The notes under the pieces are model-generated. The model saw nothing but the letters and a program-made list of their open reading frames with translations. It did not search any database and was not told the DNA's origin. The position numbers were made by a program, and so were the translations under genes. From Deltaproteobacteria bacterium (GTDB lineage Bacteria > Myxococcota_A > UBA9042 > DTJE01), in contig JADHTP010000144.1 in assembly GCA_016784945.1 (NCBI GenBank), positions 1-7,766 on the forward strand: 7,766 nt of DNA, read 5' to 3'. Positions 6,469 through 7,766 of this stretch are shown in pieces. Position 1 is the first letter of the stretch, and each line of letters opens with the position of its first letter.

Positions 6469-7575
6469 ATGATTATTGACAGAAAAGAGATGTCAGCAAC
6501 TATAAAACAGCATAAGATACTTGTTGTTGATGATAAGGGGTATAGCTTCAGGAGCCTTGACGGCCTTTTATCCTCCATAAGCCACAGTGTGGATACTGTT
6601 AAGGGCGGACCGGATACACTAGTTAAAATAAGGGATGCTGCTCCGGACCTTATATTTATTGATGCTGCAATGTCAGGAATGGACGGCTATAAGCTCTGTC
6701 ATGACCTGAAGAGTGCAAGCTGGTCAAGGCAGACACCTGTCATATTGATGAATCTGCCGGATAATGAGGAGAGCAGGAAGAAGAGCTTTAATGTAGGGGC
6801 AGATGATTTTCTTCTAACATCATTCTCAGAGCTTGAGGTGGAGGTGAGGAGCCGGAAGCTGCTGAAGCTCAGAAATTATGATGAGTTCATAACAGAGCAT
6901 TACGATATAATTGAACAGGCAGTCTACCCAGATGCACTTGAAGTGTTTGATGATTCACAGCTTAAACTCAAGGACAGTTACCTGGATACCATTGTCAGGC
7001 TGACAGTGGTGGCTGAGTACAAGGATGAAGATACAGCCTCGCACATCAAGCGGGTAGGCCACTACTGCTCTATAATTGCTGAGAAGCTTAAGATGGCAAA
7101 TGAGATAAGGGATATAATCAAATATGCGGCCCCTATGCACGATATAGGAAAGATAGGGATACCGGCTGAGGTACTGCTGAAGAGAGGACGGCTCAACAAT
7201 CAGGAGTTCGAGCTTATGAAGACGCATACGATCATTGGAGAGAAGATGCTAGAGGGTTCTATCTCGGGCTATCTGAATGTAGCAAAGAGTATAGCGGCAA
7301 CACACCATGAGAGGTGGGACGGCAAGGGGTATCCAAACCGGCTTAAAGGTGAAGAGATACCGCTTGAAGGAAGGATAATGAATATTGCTGATCAGTATGA
7401 TGCAATGAGGAGCGAGCGGCCGTATAAAGTTGCATTTGATCATGACAAAACTGTTAATATAATAGTCAAAGGTGACGGTAGGACGATGCCCGAGCATTTT
7501 GACCCGGAGGTGCTAGCTGCCTTTAAGGAGTCAGCAGAAGAGCTAAGGAAGATATACGAGAAATATAGAGATTGA
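6469..7575 (+). CDS. Response regulator with degenerate receiver and intact HD-GYP c-di-GMP phosphodiesterase domain
   Basis: HD-GYP proteins hydrolyse cyclic di-GMP, usually to GMP or pGpG, in the cytoplasm. Numbering from ATG 6469 gives 368 residues, normal for RpfG-like regulators. The receiver covers about 15-135: the acidic pair Asp21-Asp22 and the phosphoacceptor Asp65 (in FIDAAMSGMDG) are present. However, the conserved Thr/Ser is Asn95 (VILMN), and the conserved Lys-Pro is Thr117-Ser118 (DDFLLTSF). A helical linker spans about 140-180. The HD-GYP domain runs about 180-345: His192 (HIKR), His224-Asp225 with Lys228 (HDIGK), His253, HHERWDGKGYP at 279-289, then ADQYDAM and RPYK. All expected metal ligands and the GYP loop are kept. 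Ile is often ATA and Arg often AGA or AGG, unlike the genes to the left. Start choice is uncertain: ATG 6490 (before SATIKQHKILVVDD) or TTG 6451 are possible, and none has a good Shine-Dalgarno. No sensor kinase is adjacent. Confidence 0.88.
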   Translation: MIIDRKEMSATIKQHKILVVDDKGYSFRSLDGLLSSISHSVDTVKGGPDTLVKIRDAAPDLIFIDAAMSGMDGYKLCHDLKSASWSRQTPVILMNLPDNEESRKKSFNVGADDFLLTSFSELEVEVRSRKLLKLRNYDEFITEHYDIIEQAVYPDALEVFDDSQLKLKDSYLDTIVRLTVVAEYKDEDTASHIKRVGHYCSIIAEKLKMANEIRDIIKYAAPMHDIGKIGIPAEVLLKRGRLNNQEFELMKTHTIIGEKMLEGSISGYLNVAKSIAATHHERWDGKGYPNRLKGEEIPLEGRIMNIADQYDAMRSERPYKVAFDHDKTVNIIVKGDGRTMPEHFDPEVLAAFKESAEELRKIYEKYRD

Positions 7576-7687
7576 ATTCTGCTACGAAAAACAAGGGCCT
7601 CACCGGAGCGCTGCTTCTCAACCTCGGACAGGAGTTTCAGAAACAAACGGAGGGCGACAGCGCAACTCGTTGAATCGTAAGCAGAAT
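7576..7687. repeat. Nested imperfect inverted repeat after the HD-GYP gene
   Basis: ATTCTGCTACGA at 7576-7587 is mirrored by TCGTAAGCAGAAT at 7675-7687, an inverted match with one extra base. Inside it, GCGCTG at 7608-7613 mirrors CAGCGC at 7658-7663. The outer arm starts at the base right after the stop codon. The inside is more GC-rich than the HD-GYP gene. It might be an IS or MITE remnant or a structured transcript end. It lacks the RYYYAAC/GTTRRRY boxes of an integron attC site, and no long open frame fits it. Confidence 0.5.
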
Positions 7688-7766
7688 CCGGGCGATTTCA
7701 TGTAAGACCCCTCGTACGATCAGCCCAACAGATGAAAAGCATGGAAGAAAGTGAACTTTTTTCTTG
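7688..7766. other. Right-edge sequence with no recognised feature
   Basis: No gene could be supported here on either strand. On the minus strand a frame from the right edge stays open until about 7638 and includes RGVLHEIARILLTIQ. This could be the tail of a gene from outside the window, but I do not recognise it. Confidence 0.3.

Noticed and set aside
7576..7687. Integron attC site
   Set aside because: The arms lack the RYYYAAC and GTTRRRY core boxes, and no cassette arrangement surrounds it.
7750..7766. Possible AT-only hairpin with a T-run at the right edge acting as a terminator
   Set aside because: The stem is short, made only of A-T pairs, and cut by the edge of the window.

Overview
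The window looks like a piece of a GC-rich chromosome from a deltaproteobacterium-like organism (Myxococcota or relatives), probably a metagenomic or little-studied lineage. The clues are a GspC with an acidic linker and PDZ domain, a sigma-54-type promoter, remains of a zinc-ribbon Ser/Thr kinase fused to a formylglycine-generating-enzyme (FGE) domain, and a giant lipoprotein with TIG, Cys-rich and beta-propeller parts. The lineage is an inference; no rRNA or other marker gene is present.

Layout. Positions 1-735 (minus) hold the first 245 codons of gspC, a type II secretion gene that runs off the left edge, so the rest of a gsp operon probably lies to the left. A very good sigma-54 -24/-12 element sits 50-60 bp upstream of it. 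Diverging to the right, 983-1536 is a collapsed pseudogene: an N-terminal zinc ribbon and the start of a kinase domain are joined to scraps of an FGE domain, with two frameshifts and an in-frame stop. A spacer with inverted heptanucleotide repeats leads to the main gene, 1754-5830, a 1358-residue secreted lipoprotein starting at TTG. Positions 5831-6054 are repeat-rich: a heptad array that shares 17 bp with the spacer before the lipoprotein, then a perfect 21-bp direct repeat. That repeat abuts a transposase truncated to its first 79 codons (6055-6291, minus).

Right of the IS relic the base composition changes sharply. The gene at 6469-7575 is AT-rich, with ATA and AGA/AGG codons, and encodes a response regulator with an intact HD-GYP phosphodiesterase domain but a degenerate receiver. 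A nested imperfect inverted repeat follows its stop codon at once. This block reads as acquired DNA, or possibly an assembly join.

How the parts work together. The T2SS gene and the lipoprotein both belong to the cell envelope, but nothing here shows that one exports the other. The HD-GYP protein would lower cyclic di-GMP. The window is best read as an envelope locus next to a decayed, mobile-element-scarred accessory region. I see no RNA gene, CRISPR array or complete mobile element, and no clear case for a new multi-gene system.
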